Shown here: piece by piece, positions 8,590-18,107 of the stretch
Layout: the number at the start of each line of letters is the position of its first letter
Numbering within the stretch: the stretch's first letter is position 1
DNA from: Phycisphaerales bacterium
GTDB lineage: Bacteria; Planctomycetota; Phycisphaerae; Phycisphaerales; UBA1924
Reading direction: 5' to 3'
Length of the DNA stretch: 64,000 nucleotides
NCBI GenBank assembly: GCA_030149165.1
Contig: JASBRY010000009.1
Coordinates: 372,001-436,000, forward strand
Notes under the pieces: generated by a model
Told to the model about the DNA's origin: nothing
The model's input: the letters and a program-made list of their open reading frames with translations, nothing else
The model's database searches: none
Position numbers and translations under genes: made by a program

Positions 8590-8622
8590 ACGCTCCGCAA
8601 TCGCGGAGCGTCTTTGTTTTTG
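8590..8622 (+). terminator. Terminator of the tRNA-Ala gene
   Basis: A 9-bp perfect stem (acgctccgc 8590-8598, gcggagcgt 8603-8611) with a 4-base loop is followed by tctttgtttttg. It lies 11 bases after the tRNA. Confidence 0.88.
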
Positions 8623-8645
8623 CGATATGTGAGCACTCATCTATC

Positions 8646-9884
8646 TCATCCATCCTGTTTCAGGATCGGACACTCCATCGTCAAGCACGCCGGAGTGGAG
8701 GGATACTCTAGCTCGCATCGATATCCTCTGAACGATTCAACCGATTCCCATCCCGCTCGCTCCAGCGAGCTGTGGATCATCCTGCTGTAGTCTCGAATCT
8801 TCGAGCACTGCGGGATCGGTGGCGATGGTGGGGGACCCATCCGATGTGCAGGTTCCGCCGCGATCATCGGAGAGTTATGTGTCTTCCCTCGCCCAGTACC
8901 TGGACGATCCTCAAGCAATCCATACACAGAACGATCGAAGTTTCCGAACTGTGTGAGCTCGTTGTGTACATAAATATCAAAAACAACTGACTCGACAGGC
9001 GTCCGCAGCATCAGCTCATAACGCCCAAAGGTGTTCTCAGGATTCCAGTGCTTCGGAAGCGCACTGTGATACAACTCGCCGGATACACAGGTCAACGCGC
9101 CGTGTTTCCCCACAGGTCCAGGGGCGATCTCGTCATACAGCACGCCATCTGCACCCTCGAACTGATGGATCTCAGGGATCGGTTTGGAACAAAACTCCGG
9201 AATCATCGGCAGCGCATGCTGACTCAATTCTTGCGGATACAACGCTTCTCGTCGGAAGTTCGAGTCGCGAGTTCCCTCAGTATCGGAAGTCCATAAACGC
9301 CGAATGATCCAAGGCACATCACTCCGCAATCGCTCGAAGTCAATGAACCCACTCAGTTGCAGCACATCAATCCGATCATCATCAATCGGAGATGGACGGA
9401 GCATCAGCGTCAAAAACTGTGTCCGAGCGCGGACCCCCCAGATCGCCGAGCCCGATCGATAGAACGCGCGCCGCTCTTCGATTTCGATCGCAGAATCGCG
9501 ACCACCCGCCGCGAGCATCGCTTCAAACGATCTCCGATCCCCTGCATTCTGTCGCACGAAGTTGCGAAACGCTTGATTCGCTTCGCGCACCGCGTTGATC
9601 CGATCTTCATTGACCCCGTTGGCTGCAGCAGCTTTGAGCACGATCTCGACACCACTCTGTCCAGGGATGTGCTTGACCGCTTTGACCAGATCCTCTGTGT
9701 CCGAAAACCGCGAGACCTTCCATGCGAGCGTTTTGTCCAGCCCCAATATTCTCCCAATCTCTGTAGGACGCGCCCCACCGAGTCCCGCTCCAGAGAGCAG
9801 TTCAGAGAATGCGGCTTGCGCATGACGAACGCAGACCACTGCGTCTTGCGAAAAGCCAGATTGAGAACCTGTTTTTTGAGCCAT
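8646..9884 (-). CDS. Uncharacterised protein with N-terminal HTH-like segment
   Basis: 412 residues, no signal peptide or membrane segment. Residues ~38-62 (RPTEIGRILGLDKTLAWKVSRF) resemble a helix-turn-helix of the kind that reads DNA, and the N-terminal third is helical. The remainder is mixed alpha/beta with no motif I can name. A regulatory role is suggested by the HTH-like stretch and by an AT-rich block of repeats and dyads 45-85 bases upstream, but both are inference. It diverges from the PEP-CTERM-type gene at 10081, which it might control. No good ribosome-binding site precedes the ATG at 9884. Confidence 0.6.
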   Translation of the reverse strand: MAQKTGSQSGFSQDAVVCVRHAQAAFSELLSGAGLGGARPTEIGRILGLDKTLAWKVSRFSDTEDLVKAVKHIPGQSGVEIVLKAAAANGVNEDRINAVREANQAFRNFVRQNAGDRRSFEAMLAAGGRDSAIEIEERRAFYRSGSAIWGVRARTQFLTLMLRPSPIDDDRIDVLQLSGFIDFERLRSDVPWIIRRLWTSDTEGTRDSNFRREALYPQELSQHALPMIPEFCSKPIPEIHQFEGADGVLYDEIAPGPVGKHGALTCVSGELYHSALPKHWNPENTFGRYELMLRTPVESVVFDIYVHNELTQFGNFDRSVYGLLEDRPGTGRGKTHNSPMIAAEPAHRMGPPPSPPIPQCSKIRDYSRMIHSSLERAGWESVESFRGYRCELEYPSTPACLTMECPILKQDG

Positions 9885-9928
9885 AAACGAAGTATATCTG
9901 AATCTGAACCGGAATCACGCATGATTTC

Positions 9929-9970
9929 TGATTTCTCTAAAAAATCTTTAGATATTTCTCTAGAGAATAT
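9929..9970. promoter_or_regulatory. AT-rich block with repeated ttTCTCTA elements and a dyad
   Basis: Three related elements follow one another: tttctctaaa (~9932), atctttagat (~9944, itself a dyad) and tttctctagaga (~9955), the last containing the 10-bp perfect palindrome tctctagaga at 9957-9966. The block sits between divergent genes (starts at 9884 and 10081). This looks like a cooperative operator or the promoter region of either gene. Confidence 0.4.
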
Positions 9971-10080
9971 TGACTTTATGCCAAGTAGCCGTTAATTTCA
10001 TCAAAACGCCCGAGCCACGGGCCTCTCAGAGAGCATCCACGAACCCGGCCACGACGCCACCACCGACAAGAGGAAAGAAA

Positions 10081-10857
10081 ATGAAACACACCATCCCAAT
10101 ACTCGCCATCGCTGCGATGAGCTCCCTCGCGCACGCAGAGGTCATCAACCAAGTCGTCTCCTTCAACTCCGGCTTCGACGGCACATTCATCTCATTCGAA
10201 AAATTCGACACAATGGGAGGAACGCGAGAGCTCACAGGTCTCTCCCTCTCGTACGACCAGACCATCTCGCTCGATCTTCAAGCGCAAAGCAACGGATACA
10301 CCGCACTCAACGCCGGAGATTGGTTGCTCGACACAGGATTCATCTCGCTCCATCAGTTCGGACTCGTCGAAGGACGAGGCGGAGACGGCGATCCAGGACC
10401 TCCATTCATCGGACCCGGCGCGATTTTCGATACCGTCACTTCCGATCTCGGAGTTTCCGACGGCTACAACAACGGCGGCATCGACACGATGCAGTTCAAC
10501 ATCTCCGATAGCTTCATCTTCGAAGCGGACTACGACGGATCCACAGAGTTCGATCAACGCATGTTCGAAGCATTCACAGGGACCGGGTCACTCGACACAT
10601 TCCTCGGCGGATTCATCGAAGGATTCTTCCAGTGGGTGAACGATCCCAACTGGGTCGTCGATCCAGACAATCCACCAGACGGCCCATTCGGAGGTCCATT
10701 CGGAGGTGACCCTTTCTATGGCATCTTCGTCGACTACCTCGCGCTCTCGCACACAGGTGACATCACCGTGACCTACGAGTACGCGACTGTCCCAGCACCA
10801 ACCAGCGCAGGTGTGCTCGCGATCGCCGGACTGGTCGCCACGCGTCGCCGTCGCTGA
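10081..10857 (+). CDS. PEP-CTERM-type sorting domain protein, acidic, secreted
   Basis: 258 residues. A signal peptide (MKHTIPILAIAAMSSLAHA) precedes an acidic Gly/Asp/Phe-rich body with a repeat of GPFGG near residues 200-210. The C-terminus carries the sorting tail: VPAP, then a hydrophobic helix, then RRRR. Proteins with such tails are thought to be cleaved and anchored by exosortase-type enzymes at the cell surface. The mature function is unknown. The start is the ATG at 10081, directly preceded by aggaaagaaa; upstream in-frame codons have no protein-like character. A terminator follows. Confidence 0.82.
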   Translation: MKHTIPILAIAAMSSLAHAEVINQVVSFNSGFDGTFISFEKFDTMGGTRELTGLSLSYDQTISLDLQAQSNGYTALNAGDWLLDTGFISLHQFGLVEGRGGDGDPGPPFIGPGAIFDTVTSDLGVSDGYNNGGIDTMQFNISDSFIFEADYDGSTEFDQRMFEAFTGTGSLDTFLGGFIEGFFQWVNDPNWVVDPDNPPDGPFGGPFGGDPFYGIFVDYLALSHTGDITVTYEYATVPAPTSAGVLAIAGLVATRRRR

Positions 10858-10882
10858 TTCAACTGAATCCAATCCCATCAAG

Positions 10883-10910
10883 AAGCACTCGCTCAAGCGG
10901 TGCTTTTTTC
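10883..10910 (+). terminator. Terminator after the PEP-CTERM-type gene
   Basis: The stem aagcac (10883-10888) with gtgctt (10900-10905), extended by an inner cgc/gcg, is followed by a run of six T. It lies 26 bases past the stop codon. Confidence 0.8.
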
Positions 10911-10984
10911 ATTGCATTCGCAGAATTCCACCCAAAAACATCCGCTTTGATAGCCTGTTCAGAGGATCACGCATTGAATCTTCC

Positions 10985-11848
10985 ATGCCTGAGATGACCC
11001 AAAATCAGACGACATACAAGGTGATCGCATTCTACAAGTTCGTCCAGATCGACGACTGCGATACCTACGCGCCGATCCTCAAGCAGCACATGCTTGATCG
11101 TGACATCATGGGAACCATTCTCCTCGCCGAGGAAGGCATCAACGGCACGATCTGCGGACTCCCCAGCGCCATCGAAGAACTCGTCGAGATCATGCGTTCC
11201 CACGCAGGTCTCGAAGACCTCCCATACAAGTCCAGCTACGCGCCAGGACATGTCTTCAATCGCGCCAAGGTTAAAGTCAAACCATCGCTCATCAGTCTCG
11301 GCGCCGAGATCGACGAAACGATCGATCCGAACCAACTTGTTGGCGAGTATGTCGACCCCAAGGACTGGAACGATCTGATCTCGGATCCAGAAGTCGTGCT
11401 CATCGACACGCGCAATGACTACGAGTACTACGCCGGGACATTCGAGGGCGCGATCGATCCGAAGATCACACGCTTCCGAGATCTCCCTGAGTTCGTCAAC
11501 AAAAACTTCGATCCCAAGGTCCACAAGAAAGTCGCGATGTTCTGCACAGGAGGGATCCGCTGCGAGAAGTCCACCGCATGGATGCTCCAGCAGGGATACG
11601 AACATGTTTATCACCTTAAAGGCGGCATCCTCAAATACCTCGAAGATGTCCCGCAAGAGCAGAGCAAGTGGAAAGGGGATTGCTATGTCTTCGACGAACG
11701 CGTTGGAGTCAACCACGATCTCCAACCTTCAGATGAAGCGAAGTTTTGTCCGAACTGCGGACACGCACTGACAACCAAGCTCCGCTGCGCGCCAGAGTAC
11801 ATCCCAGGCGAGCGCTGCTCGTTCTGTCCAACAGAATCAGAATCCTGA
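10985..11848 (+). CDS. trhO: tRNA uridine(34) hydroxylase, rhodanese family (TrhO/YceA)
   Basis: 287 residues. TrhO enzymes hydroxylate uridine at the wobble position of tRNA as the first step toward 5-(carb)oxy modifications. The N-terminal domain (KVIAFYKFVQIDD... AEEGINGTI) is diagnostic of the family. The rhodanese domain (~120-230) contains the catalytic loop CTGGIRCEKS with Cys187. The C-terminus has two Cys pairs (CPNC and CSFC) that probably bind zinc, as in longer family members. The start at 10985 gives an N-terminus of normal length; the open frame continues upstream into the terminator and is not coding. It stands as a single gene, convergent with the methyltransferase next to it. 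Confidence 0.92.
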   Translation: MPEMTQNQTTYKVIAFYKFVQIDDCDTYAPILKQHMLDRDIMGTILLAEEGINGTICGLPSAIEELVEIMRSHAGLEDLPYKSSYAPGHVFNRAKVKVKPSLISLGAEIDETIDPNQLVGEYVDPKDWNDLISDPEVVLIDTRNDYEYYAGTFEGAIDPKITRFRDLPEFVNKNFDPKVHKKVAMFCTGGIRCEKSTAWMLQQGYEHVYHLKGGILKYLEDVPQEQSKWKGDCYVFDERVGVNHDLQPSDEAKFCPNCGHALTTKLRCAPEYIPGERCSFCPTESES

Positions 11849-12706
11849 TCAGTTCTTGGGTTTGGTCCCGAACATCACCATGTTCCACGCCATTCGTCGG
11901 ACAAGCGGAGTCCTTCCGAGGATGTTGTCCATCGCCGCGAGCGGCTTCCACCACCACAGTTTCTTGGGATCTTCCTTGAAGATCCGCTTCCAGTACCGAT
12001 CGTCGTTGGGTTTGACAGAATCGATCAGGTAGTATTTCAAGAACAACACCAATGAAGCAATCCAGAACTCGCGATGTCCGACATCGTCGAAGTACTCGCC
12101 GAGCAACTCGACATCCTTGAATGTCAAAGGTTCTTCATCCGGAGTCCGTACATCCGTCGCCATGTTGCGATACACATTGATCACCGGGTTGTACGCGAGC
12201 GGATCCCAAGTGAACACGCGACCACCTGGCTTGAGCGCCCGGAGCACCTGCTCATACATCGCGCGCTTATCCGTCACATGATGGATCGTGTTCGCGATGT
12301 ATACCAGATCAAATGTGCCTTCAGGGACATCAATCGTTTCACCCGCCGCGACAAGTCCCTCAAGTTCCACGCCGTGGTGCTTCCCGAGCTCGATTGCTTT
12401 ATCGACCATCCCCTGCGAGATATCGCTTGTGGTGACCTGAGCGCCCTTGAGCGCGAAGTACACGGATGATTCCCCAAGCCCCGCGCCGACATCAAGGAGT
12501 TTCTTGCCGGTCAGATCACCCATCATCTCGAGGATGAACTTATTCTCAGGGGCGGTGGGGGACTCGAACGCCTCGAACACATTGATGTCCTCGACCGGAG
12601 TTGACTCGGCCCATTCATCATGAAAAGCCGCTTCGTTCTCATGAATCGATCCAGTCGTGTCCGGCTTCGTCTTCGGCTCTTCAAGTGTCTGCTGAGTGCT
12701 GCTCAT
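11849..12706 (-). CDS. Class I SAM-dependent methyltransferase
   Basis: 285 residues. The Rossmann-fold motif I LLDVGAGLGESS lies at ~72-83, motif II-like TSDIS follows, and FDLVYIANTIHHV with LKPGGRVF are the usual motifs IV-V of UbiE/Methyltransf_11-type enzymes. The C-terminal third is Trp- and Lys-rich (KKLWWWKPL) and may contact membrane or lipid. The substrate is unknown. It follows a polyprenol-type glycosyltransferase by 58 bases on the same strand, so a role in glycolipid or polysaccharide decoration is plausible but inferred. Its stop codon abuts the end of trhO. Confidence 0.85.
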   Translation of the reverse strand: MSSTQQTLEEPKTKPDTTGSIHENEAAFHDEWAESTPVEDINVFEAFESPTAPENKFILEMMGDLTGKKLLDVGAGLGESSVYFALKGAQVTTSDISQGMVDKAIELGKHHGVELEGLVAAGETIDVPEGTFDLVYIANTIHHVTDKRAMYEQVLRALKPGGRVFTWDPLAYNPVINVYRNMATDVRTPDEEPLTFKDVELLGEYFDDVGHREFWIASLVLFLKYYLIDSVKPNDDRYWKRIFKEDPKKLWWWKPLAAMDNILGRTPLVRRMAWNMVMFGTKPKN

Positions 12707-12764
12707 AGATCGGTGTCCTGTGGAAAGTTCCCTTCGAGATCGTCAGATCATAGGGCAACGCTGG

Positions 12765-13895
12765 TTAATGCACCGAACTCTCAGACTTACGCGCCAAACT
12801 CGCCCACCCATCTGCAGGCATCCGCTCAATATACACCTTCGGCTCAGTCATCGATGAAGAAGTGATCGGCTCCTGAGCCGCGTCCACGGTCCGCTTCGCA
12901 AGCTTGACCTCAGGAAACTCCTGATCGAAGCGTTCGCTTGAGATGTTGTGTGTCTGTGAAATCCAGTACAACGGCCTGTCCTGCCCCTGCTCAAAGATCC
13001 GTCCGATGTATTGTCCAACGACCGCGACCGACATCAGGATTAGCCCTGTGTAGACCGTGATCAGGAACACCGCCGATGTCCAACCAGGCTCATTGAGCCC
13101 GACCGTGAAGTAAGTGATGACCGAATACACAAGGTACAAGAACCCCAGTCCCCAGACGATGCCCGCGGCCCACAAAATTGCGCGGATCGGTGCAGAGGAC
13201 ATACTGAACACCGCGTCCGCCGCGAGCTTGGCCATTTTTACAAACGGATACTTGCTCTCGCCCGCATGACGCACATCGCGGTCATATTGCAGGATGCATT
13301 GCTCGAATCCGAGATGCGAGAACATGCCCCTCAAGAACCGATGCGGCTCGCGGAACGCACGCATCGTCTCAGCGACCGGACGCGATACGCATCGGAAGTC
13401 GCCCGCGTTCTCGACCACCTTCACATCTCCAATTCGGCGCAAGATGGTGTAGAACATCTTCGCCGTCCAGAGCTTGAAGACCGTTTCGCCTGGTCGCTGC
13501 GTCCGCTGTGCATGAACGATGTCGTATCCCTCGTCGATCAACGAGAGCATCCGATCGATCACCTCAGGCGGATCCTGCAGATCCGCATCGATGATCACGA
13601 CCGCTTCACCATGTGCGAAGTCCAAGCCAGCCGTGACCGCGACTTGGTGTCCACGATTCCGCGCCAGGTTGATGACCTTTACACGCTCATCATTGACCGC
13701 AAGCGCCGCGAGCACATTTGCTGTCCGATCAGATGAACAATCGTTGACATAAATCCATTCGTGCTTCCAGCCCGTCCCCTTCGCCTCGATTGCTTCCGCG
13801 GCGTCGATGCTCCGCTTGTAAAACTCAGGGAGGACCTCCTCCTCGTTATAACAAGGAACAATCACGGACACAGTCTTGGTTGGCGCAGTGGTCAT
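12765..13895 (-). CDS. Family 2 glycosyltransferase, DPM1/GtrB type with two C-terminal membrane helices
   Basis: 376 residues. The N-terminal GT-A domain begins VSVIVPCYNEEEVL and contains a DADLQDPPEVI segment with the metal-binding DxD-type motif. HGEAVVIID and the FLRGMFSHLGF region are typical of polyprenyl-phosphate sugar transferases. Two transmembrane helices (IRAILWAAGIVWGLGFLYLV and the AVFLITVYTGLILMSV stretch) place it on the inner membrane, where relatives move a sugar from a nucleotide donor to a lipid carrier. The start is uncertain: ATG at 13895 gives the normal N-terminus, ATG codons at 13913 and 13925 are alternatives, and none has a strong ribosome-binding site. A GT87-type gene lies upstream. 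Confidence 0.88.
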   Translation of the reverse strand: MTTAPTKTVSVIVPCYNEEEVLPEFYKRSIDAAEAIEAKGTGWKHEWIYVNDCSSDRTANVLAALAVNDERVKVINLARNRGHQVAVTAGLDFAHGEAVVIIDADLQDPPEVIDRMLSLIDEGYDIVHAQRTQRPGETVFKLWTAKMFYTILRRIGDVKVVENAGDFRCVSRPVAETMRAFREPHRFLRGMFSHLGFEQCILQYDRDVRHAGESKYPFVKMAKLAADAVFSMSSAPIRAILWAAGIVWGLGFLYLVYSVITYFTVGLNEPGWTSAVFLITVYTGLILMSVAVVGQYIGRIFEQGQDRPLYWISQTHNISSERFDQEFPEVKLAKRTVDAAQEPITSSSMTEPKVYIERMPADGWASLARKSESSVH

Positions 13896-14002
13896 CAGCA
13901 GCAGGATCCCCATACATCGACTCATAAATGCCGATCGAGCCCTAAGTATAGCATCAAGCAGAGTGATCCAGTGCTCGTTCAGATCCGGATTGTGCCCAGA
14001 AT

Positions 14003-15328
14003 TCAGTCAGAATCAGGGAGTTCTCGGACGATGCCGAGCCCCGCCCAGAGCACGACCATGTACAACCCAAGCAGCGCCCACATCGCGCCACCGATCGCTC
14101 GCCAGTTTGCGGTTGCATTGATGTAGATATCCCCGCCTGGAGGGAAGGTCATCGAAGCCCAGAACACAAGCATCATGATCGCAACAGGAATCTTTCGTTT
14201 CTTCGGTGTGTTTGAGTGCAAGATCGCAGAGCCCAAAGCGACAACGATGATCGCGAGGAAGAAATGTCGAACTGTGGACTGCGGCGAGAAGATCAGCATA
14301 CCCACAATCAGACCTGCCCATTCAAGACCGATCAAGCCGCGACCCTTCGCTGAAGCATCATCCTTCTTGCCACTCCGCCCCTTGAACAGCGCCACCCCAC
14401 GCTTGAGATACAGCCCCCAGCCGGTCATCACAACCACGCCGATCATCGCGAGCGTTCCAATCTTGATAACCGACTCACTCAATCCCCATTGAATCTGCGC
14501 CCGCGCCAGTACACTCGGGATAGACACGCTCCTGTTCCATTCCAGCGGATACAACTCGCTCTCAACCACGGCACTGGTGTTCTCGATCCCCACCAAGTCC
14601 CCAATCCATCCGAGCACAGTTGCCAAATACTGCATGTTGCGCTCAACACCCCAGATCAACGATCCAACCATCGCAAAGAATACAGTCCCCAAAACAAATC
14701 CCACCAGATTCTTCACGCGCCCTCGCGCAATCAGATACGGCAAGAAGACCAGTCCCTGCAGTTTCACATTCACCGAGCCCCCGAGCATGAACCCACCAAG
14801 GATCGGGCGCCTCCCGATCCACATCAGTCCGAGCATCATCCAGATCATAACAAACGCGTCGGACTGACCGAGCCGAAGCTCGCCACGGATCTTGTCCATA
14901 AAGACAAGCACCACCAAGAATGAAACACCAACCAATAGGTTCGCGTTCAGCTTCATACCCATCCGCGTGATCGACTCACGCACAGCAATGAACACGCACG
15001 AAACAATCAGCAGCGCATTGATCACGCTCCATGCCGCGCCTCCACCCCCGAGCCCCAATCCAACGAGTGGGGTGAGCATAATCGCAAACAACGGCATATA
15101 CGCATACCAGTGCTGACCCGTGAACGGATACCCAGAGGTGTAGATATTCTGATCGTGGACGATTCCATACGCCGCGTAATAAAAGTGCTTGAAATCCCCG
15201 CTCATCGGTTCATCGAGGAATCGCATCGCGCTCTCCGCGCTCACAACCACAAAGAACCCGATCATAAGAATCAGGAGCAGCCAATATTTCAGCGTCAGAC
15301 CACGACCTGTCCCCACAGAATTCGTCAT
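14003..15328 (-). CDS. Glycosyltransferase family 87/DUF2029-like integral membrane protein
   Basis: 441 residues with roughly ten hydrophobic helices. The N-terminal layout (first helix, then DFKHFYYAAYGIVHDQNIY, YPFTGQHWYAYMPLFAI) matches the GT87/DUF2029 mannosyltransferase-like family, where an Asp in the first extracytoplasmic loop is functionally important. Such enzymes add sugars from polyprenol-phosphate donors; the DPM1-type enzyme next to it could make that donor. The ATG at 15328 overlaps the TGA of fumarylacetoacetase (15325-15327), so the two are translationally coupled although no metabolic link is obvious. The C-terminus is short and hydrophilic. Confidence 0.8.
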   Translation of the reverse strand: MTNSVGTGRGLTLKYWLLLILMIGFFVVVSAESAMRFLDEPMSGDFKHFYYAAYGIVHDQNIYTSGYPFTGQHWYAYMPLFAIMLTPLVGLGLGGGGAAWSVINALLIVSCVFIAVRESITRMGMKLNANLLVGVSFLVVLVFMDKIRGELRLGQSDAFVMIWMMLGLMWIGRRPILGGFMLGGSVNVKLQGLVFLPYLIARGRVKNLVGFVLGTVFFAMVGSLIWGVERNMQYLATVLGWIGDLVGIENTSAVVESELYPLEWNRSVSIPSVLARAQIQWGLSESVIKIGTLAMIGVVVMTGWGLYLKRGVALFKGRSGKKDDASAKGRGLIGLEWAGLIVGMLIFSPQSTVRHFFLAIIVVALGSAILHSNTPKKRKIPVAIMMLVFWASMTFPPGGDIYINATANWRAIGGAMWALLGLYMVVLWAGLGIVRELPDSD

Positions 15329-16710
15329 ACCGAACGAGCCGCCTCGATAATCCCTCGGCACTCACCAAACCCGATGCGCCGATACCCCTCACGCTCGCAG
15401 TACGCCTTCATAATGATCTCGTCACCATCAGCGATGAACTTCCGCTCCTCACCGGTTGGCAACACAATCGGTGTGCGCTGTGTGCCCGGCGCCGAGATCG
15501 GCGGATTCGCGAACGGATCACCATCCCAGGTCAACTCAAGCATCGAACCACGCGAGTCACGCGTCGTCCCTGAGATCGTTCCCGATCCGAGCAAATCACC
15601 CGGCTGCAGATTACAACCATTGACCGAGTGATGCGTGACCATCTGCGCCACCGTCCAGTACATGTCCTTGAAGTTGCCCTTCGAGAGTTTGATCGGATCC
15701 ATCCCCTGCTCACGCATCTTCTCAGACGCGAGCCAAACCTCGACCGTGATATCAATTCCGCCGCTCTTGCGATTCTCGTCGCTGTCCATGTAACCCAGCG
15801 GCTGAGGATCACCAGCATCCCGCTCCTGCGCTCCACAACGGAACGGCGCGAGCGCCTCCATCGTGACAATAAACGGCGAAATCGTGCTCGCAAAGTTCTT
15901 CGCAAGGAACGGCCCAAGCGGGACATACTCCCACTTCTGCAAGTCACGAGCCGACCAATCATTCAAGATACACAACCCAAGGATGTGGTCCTCCGCATCC
16001 TTGATATCGATCGGCTCACCAAGCTCGTTCCCGCGTCCAATGAACGCGCCCATCTCCATCTCATAGTCGAGCAGCTTGCATGGACCAAAGCTCGGAGACC
16101 CACCCTCTTCCGCAGGCGCTTGCTGACCCACCGGACGCTTGATCGAGGTTCCCGAAGGGATGATCGACGACGCTCTGCCGTGGTACCCGATCGGGATGTG
16201 CTTGTAGTTCGGGAGCAGCGGATTGTCAGGACGGAACATGGATCCGACATTCGTCGCGTGATAGAGCGAAGCATAAAAATCAGTGTAATCCCCGATCGGA
16301 TCGATCAGAGGGAGCGACATCATCGAGTCATCTCGAGGGATCACAATCTCATCACGAAGCGGATGATTCTGCAGCGCGTCGTTGTCCTTGCGGAGCAAGC
16401 TCTGGACCTTCTTGCGAAGACCACTCCATTTGCCCTCAGCAACGATCTGATCCACAGCGACAAAGTCCCAGTCCGAATCGTCTTCAGGAGCGAGCTCAGT
16501 CATCGAGAGCCGATTGAGATCCAGAAGCATGTCCCCGATCGCGACGACCGCTGAGAGCGTGAACTCATCACCAGTCTCCGAGTCCTCAATCGGACGGATC
16601 ACCGTCGCGAGTGGGAGGTTCTGGATCGGGAAGTCCGTCGAGGGATCGTTCGCGCTCTCCACCCAAGACTCAAGTTTGGGGTCATGTGTCTCATCAATCG
16701 CGTATGCCAT
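15325..16710 (-). CDS. fahA: Fumarylacetoacetase
   Basis: 461 residues. This enzyme hydrolyses fumarylacetoacetate to fumarate and acetoacetate, the last step of tyrosine/homogentisate breakdown. The N-terminal FAH domain and the catalytic C-terminal domain are both complete. DYTDFYASLYHATNVG, YHGRASSI, LDYEMEMGAFIG, NDWSARDLQKWEYVPLGPF and GSGTISGT are strong family signatures with the metal and catalytic His/Asp/Glu residues. The ATG at 16710 is preceded by aaagg; an upstream TTG at 16725 would put that site inside the gene. It follows an MFS transporter by 38 bases. Homogentisate dioxygenase and maleylacetoacetate isomerase are not in the window. Confidence 0.95.
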   Translation of the reverse strand: MAYAIDETHDPKLESWVESANDPSTDFPIQNLPLATVIRPIEDSETGDEFTLSAVVAIGDMLLDLNRLSMTELAPEDDSDWDFVAVDQIVAEGKWSGLRKKVQSLLRKDNDALQNHPLRDEIVIPRDDSMMSLPLIDPIGDYTDFYASLYHATNVGSMFRPDNPLLPNYKHIPIGYHGRASSIIPSGTSIKRPVGQQAPAEEGGSPSFGPCKLLDYEMEMGAFIGRGNELGEPIDIKDAEDHILGLCILNDWSARDLQKWEYVPLGPFLAKNFASTISPFIVTMEALAPFRCGAQERDAGDPQPLGYMDSDENRKSGGIDITVEVWLASEKMREQGMDPIKLSKGNFKDMYWTVAQMVTHHSVNGCNLQPGDLLGSGTISGTTRDSRGSMLELTWDGDPFANPPISAPGTQRTPIVLPTGEERKFIADGDEIIMKAYCEREGYRRIGFGECRGIIEAARSV

Positions 16711-16748
16711 GTACTTGCCTTTCAAACACTGTCTATGTCCACTGAGTG

Positions 16749-18107
16749 TTACAACTCCACCTCGTGCATATCCACTGGATCCGGATCTGGAGTCAGATCA
16801 GGATCAGCCGGCGGAGTCGGTCTCTTGAGCATAGCCGTCGCGACCATCAACGGCACACACCAGATCGCAAAGCTCAACAGCACCGGACCGAAATCCTCGC
16901 CCGCAAGCTCGTACCACTTCCCTGCCAGATACGGCGCCAGTCCAGTCGCCGCGACCCCAAAACTCGTCATAAATCCGCGGATCGCGCCGTGGTGCGTGCG
17001 TCCAAAGAATCGCGCCACCGCTGGAGATCCCACCGCGACCGAGACCGCCATCCCCAAGCCATAGACCAGCATGCCGACTTTCATCGTGTAGAGCACATCA
17101 TCCGAGCGTCCCGTCGCGCCGTACCACACGATCAGCGAACCGATCAGCATGAACAGCGGCGCGATCGGGAGAAGGATCCGCGCTTTGAACTTATCCGCGA
17201 GCCATCCGGTGCACAGCATCCCCAAACCAAAGCTGATCGCCCACATCTGATTCGCGCCCGCCGCTTGCGCCGCTGTACCCTCAGCGCCACCACTGCGGAT
17301 CATCTCCTGCATATGAAACAACAACGCCGTACCGATGCACCCAGAGGTACACGAGAGCGTAAGCAGAATCCAGAAAGGGAGCGTCGCGCGAGCCTGTGCT
17401 GCCGTGAACGCTGGATCCCCGATCGGAGCACTCCCGCCGTGCGCGACATCATGGAACAGATGCTCCGATGCATCCCCGTCCAGATGCTGACCGATGTCCT
17501 CTGGTTTGTTGCGAAACACAAACACAATCAAAGGCATCAGCACCACAACCACACCAATCCCCAGATACAGCATCGTCCGCGATGGACCAAACTCACCGAT
17601 CATCCACGCGACAGGCTTTGGAAGAATCGCGGACCCCAGCGCAAACCCACCCACAGCAAGCACGGAATGCGCCATGCCGAGCTTGCGCTCAAACCACATC
17701 GCGATCGTGTGCCCACTGAGCATCCCAAGCGATCCCTGTCCGAGGAATCGGATACAGAAGAATCCGATCCCCAGCGTGATGATCCCTGTTGCCCAGTTGA
17801 GCGCGATCAACGCCAGCGCGTACAGAATCAGAATCACCGCCGCGACAATCCGAATCCCGAACTTATCCGCGGCTTTGCCCACCCAAGACAACGGGAATGC
17901 CGCGATGATCGTCCCGACCGTGTACGCAAGCGAGAGCTGCGCCACACTCAATCCGAGCTTCTCACGAAACGACAGATTGAACAGCGACACAATCACCGTC
18001 TGCGAGGGCATCGTCGCCATCGCCATCAGCACAGCGACGATGAGCATGACCCAGCCGTAGAAGAATCGCGCTGGTTTGGAAACAGATTCGTTTGTGTGTT
18101 CGCTCAA
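16749..18107 (-). CDS. Major facilitator superfamily transporter
   Basis: 452 residues and about 12 transmembrane helices with a central cytoplasmic loop near residues 210-240. The loop between helices 2 and 3 has GKAADKFGIR, a form of the MFS signature GxxxDRxGRR; a second copy (GWLADKFKAR) lies in the C-terminal half. Overall it resembles oxalate/formate-antiporter-like and monocarboxylate MFS carriers. It starts inside the stop codon of the unknown gene upstream (ATGA overlap) and is followed by fumarylacetoacetase, so the cargo may be an aromatic acid or a carboxylate from that pathway; this is inference. The C-terminal tail is Asp/Pro-rich. Confidence 0.9.
   Translation of the reverse strand: MSEHTNESVSKPARFFYGWVMLIVAVLMAMATMPSQTVIVSLFNLSFREKLGLSVAQLSLAYTVGTIIAAFPLSWVGKAADKFGIRIVAAVILILYALALIALNWATGIITLGIGFFCIRFLGQGSLGMLSGHTIAMWFERKLGMAHSVLAVGGFALGSAILPKPVAWMIGEFGPSRTMLYLGIGVVVVLMPLIVFVFRNKPEDIGQHLDGDASEHLFHDVAHGGSAPIGDPAFTAAQARATLPFWILLTLSCTSGCIGTALLFHMQEMIRSGGAEGTAAQAAGANQMWAISFGLGMLCTGWLADKFKARILLPIAPLFMLIGSLIVWYGATGRSDDVLYTMKVGMLVYGLGMAVSVAVGSPAVARFFGRTHHGAIRGFMTSFGVAATGLAPYLAGKWYELAGEDFGPVLLSFAIWCVPLMVATAMLKRPTPPADPDLTPDPDPVDMHEVEL

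Noticed and set aside
8507-8622. Integration site at the tRNA-Ala gene
   Set aside because: No integrase, no partial tRNA 3' repeat and no composition change nearby.
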